Of a DNA stretch of 64,000 bases, positions 63,206 through 64,000 are shown in pieces. The DNA comes from Bradyrhizobium liaoningense. Its GTDB lineage: Bacteria; Pseudomonadota; Alphaproteobacteria; Rhizobiales; Xanthobacteraceae. The stretch lies in contig NZ_JAFCJM010000001.1 in the NCBI RefSeq assembly GCF_018130955.1, positions 62,001 through 126,000 of the forward strand, written 5' to 3'. A program made the translations under genes and the position numbers. Within the stretch, counting starts at the first letter, position 1. Each line of letters starts with the position of its first letter. Under the pieces are notes generated by a model. It was not told the origin of the DNA. It worked only from the letters and a program-made list of their open reading frames with translations, and did no database searches.

Positions 63206-64000
63206 ATGCCCGAAACGGTCTCGAACATCACCGCTCAGATGCCTCGCGCAAAACTCGCGGGCCTTCTGCTGTTCTTTCTCGGACCGGCGGTCGTGATCTA
63301 CACCCTGTTCTCGATCTATCCGCTCGTCGCGACGATGGCGCTTTCCACCTACACGAGCGATCCGTCCGGGGCCCGGTATTTCGTCGGGCTTGCCAACTTC
63401 GAAACGCTGCTCGGTGACGCGCTCTGGTCGAAGCCGTTCTGGAATGCCCTCGGCAACAATCTGATATTCTTCGCAGTGCACATGTGTGTGCAGAATCCGA
63501 TCGGTATCGCGCTCGCAGGATTGCTGAGCCTGCCAGGCCTGAGGCTCAAGGGCTTTTATCGCACCGTCATGTTTCTCCCGACGATGCTTTCGGTTGTCAT
63601 CGTCGGCTTCTCCTGGAACCTGATCCTGTCTCCGCTCTGGGGCGTAGCTGCCGGCGCTTTGAAGGCCGTGGGGTTGGGCTCCCTGTTTGCTCCCTGGCTG
63701 GGGCTCGAATCGAGCGCGCTCGTAACCCTGTCCCTCATTTCCGTCTGGCAATTCGTCGGCATCCCGATGATGTTGATCTATGCGGCGCTGCTCAACATCC
63801 CCGAAGAGTTAATCGACGCAGCACGCGTCGACGGGCTCGGACATTTCCGCATCTTTTTCCACATCAAGCTTCCGCTCGTCCTGCCGACGATCAGCCTGGT
63901 CTCGGTCTTGACCTTCGTCGCCAACTTCAACGCTTTCGATCTGATCTATTCGGTCAAGGGCGCGCTTGCCGGGCCGAATTTCGCGACCGATATTCTCGGC
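63206..64000 (+). CDS. ABC transporter permease (partial, cut by window end)
   Basis: From ATG 63206 the frame stays open through all 265 codons to the right edge. The protein begins MPETVSNITAQMPRAKLAGL, with five or six hydrophobic helices and the EAA loop region IDAARVDGLGHFRIFFHIKLP. It is the MalF-like permease of the amino-sugar importer. The second permease and the ATPase are expected beyond the window. No strong ribosome binding site is visible. Confidence 0.85.
   Translation, partial: MPETVSNITAQMPRAKLAGLLLFFLGPAVVIYTLFSIYPLVATMALSTYTSDPSGARYFVGLANFETLLGDALWSKPFWNALGNNLIFFAVHMCVQNPIGIALAGLLSLPGLRLKGFYRTVMFLPTMLSVVIVGFSWNLILSPLWGVAAGALKAVGLGSLFAPWLGLESSALVTLSLISVWQFVGIPMMLIYAALLNIPEELIDAARVDGLGHFRIFFHIKLPLVLPTISLVSVLTFVANFNAFDLIYSVKGALAGPNFATDILG

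Overview
The window is about 64 kb of GC-rich, gene-dense DNA. It looks like the chromosome of an alphaproteobacterium of the Bradyrhizobium/Nitrobacteraceae type. This is inferred from the very high third-position GC, the glp-like rhizobial ABC operon layout, the number of ABC-fed catabolic operons, and a small DUF6894-like gene. I saw no rRNA, tRNA, CRISPR array, insertion sequence or phage gene. Almost everything is metabolic.

Region by region. (1) 1-7.9 kb holds an AI-2E-type permease cut by the left edge, a small exported protein, two paralogous arginine:ornithine-type antiporters around a Bax-inhibitor-1 protein and a DUF1269 protein, and arginine deiminase directly behind the second antiporter. 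(2) 8-13.2 kb holds an outer-membrane barrel protein, a small exported protein, a soluble histidine kinase with two tandem NarL-type response regulators, and a cation diffusion facilitator. (3) 13.6-23.8 kb is one long operon. It runs from an ABC importer with two different ATPases into dhaL, dhaM, a dedicated HPr, a dedicated enzyme I, an HTH-like protein and dhaK. Together these make a PEP-driven dihydroxyacetone-type kinase attached to an ABC importer. (4) 24-38.6 kb is a catabolic island: a flavoprotein diverges from a LacI regulator, followed by a Gfo/Idh oxidoreductase, a CoA-transferase, an enoyl-CoA hydratase, a glucose-type ABC importer and two GMC oxidoreductases. (5) 38.6-54.2 kb starts with a converging SDR. 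Two long converging transcription units follow: SDR, aminotransferase, polyamine-type ABC importer and pxpB-pxpC-pxpA on the plus strand; SDR, accB, accC, pxpB, pxpC and a BCCP-like gene on the minus strand. The minus unit is read away from a LysR regulator. (6) 54.3-56.9 kb holds an RraA-like protein, an NHL/PAL-type propeller protein and a broken Gfo/Idh oxidoreductase. (7) 56.9-64 kb is an amino-sugar locus: nagA, a NagB-II-type SIS deaminase, a GntR/UTRA regulator and a BadF-type kinase diverge from murQ, an ABC substrate-binding protein and a permease cut by the right edge.

The most unusual parts are these. The 45.9-52.3 kb locus has two PxpB/PxpC pairs, one PxpA, a complete biotin carboxylase/BCCP pair and a second BCCP-like protein that lacks the biotin lysine; I read it as a carboxylation-linked lactam or cyclic-amide hydrolase system. 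The ABC/Dha/HPr/EI operon is a self-contained phosphorelay. Each of the three sugar-type ABC operons has a hairpin exactly between the binding-protein gene and the first permease gene. An operator-like palindrome set lies in the LacI/flavoprotein gap, and a Gfo/Idh gene has lost the segment expected to carry its catalytic EKP motif.

Functions are read from motifs and context only. No database search was possible, so exact substrates are inferred.
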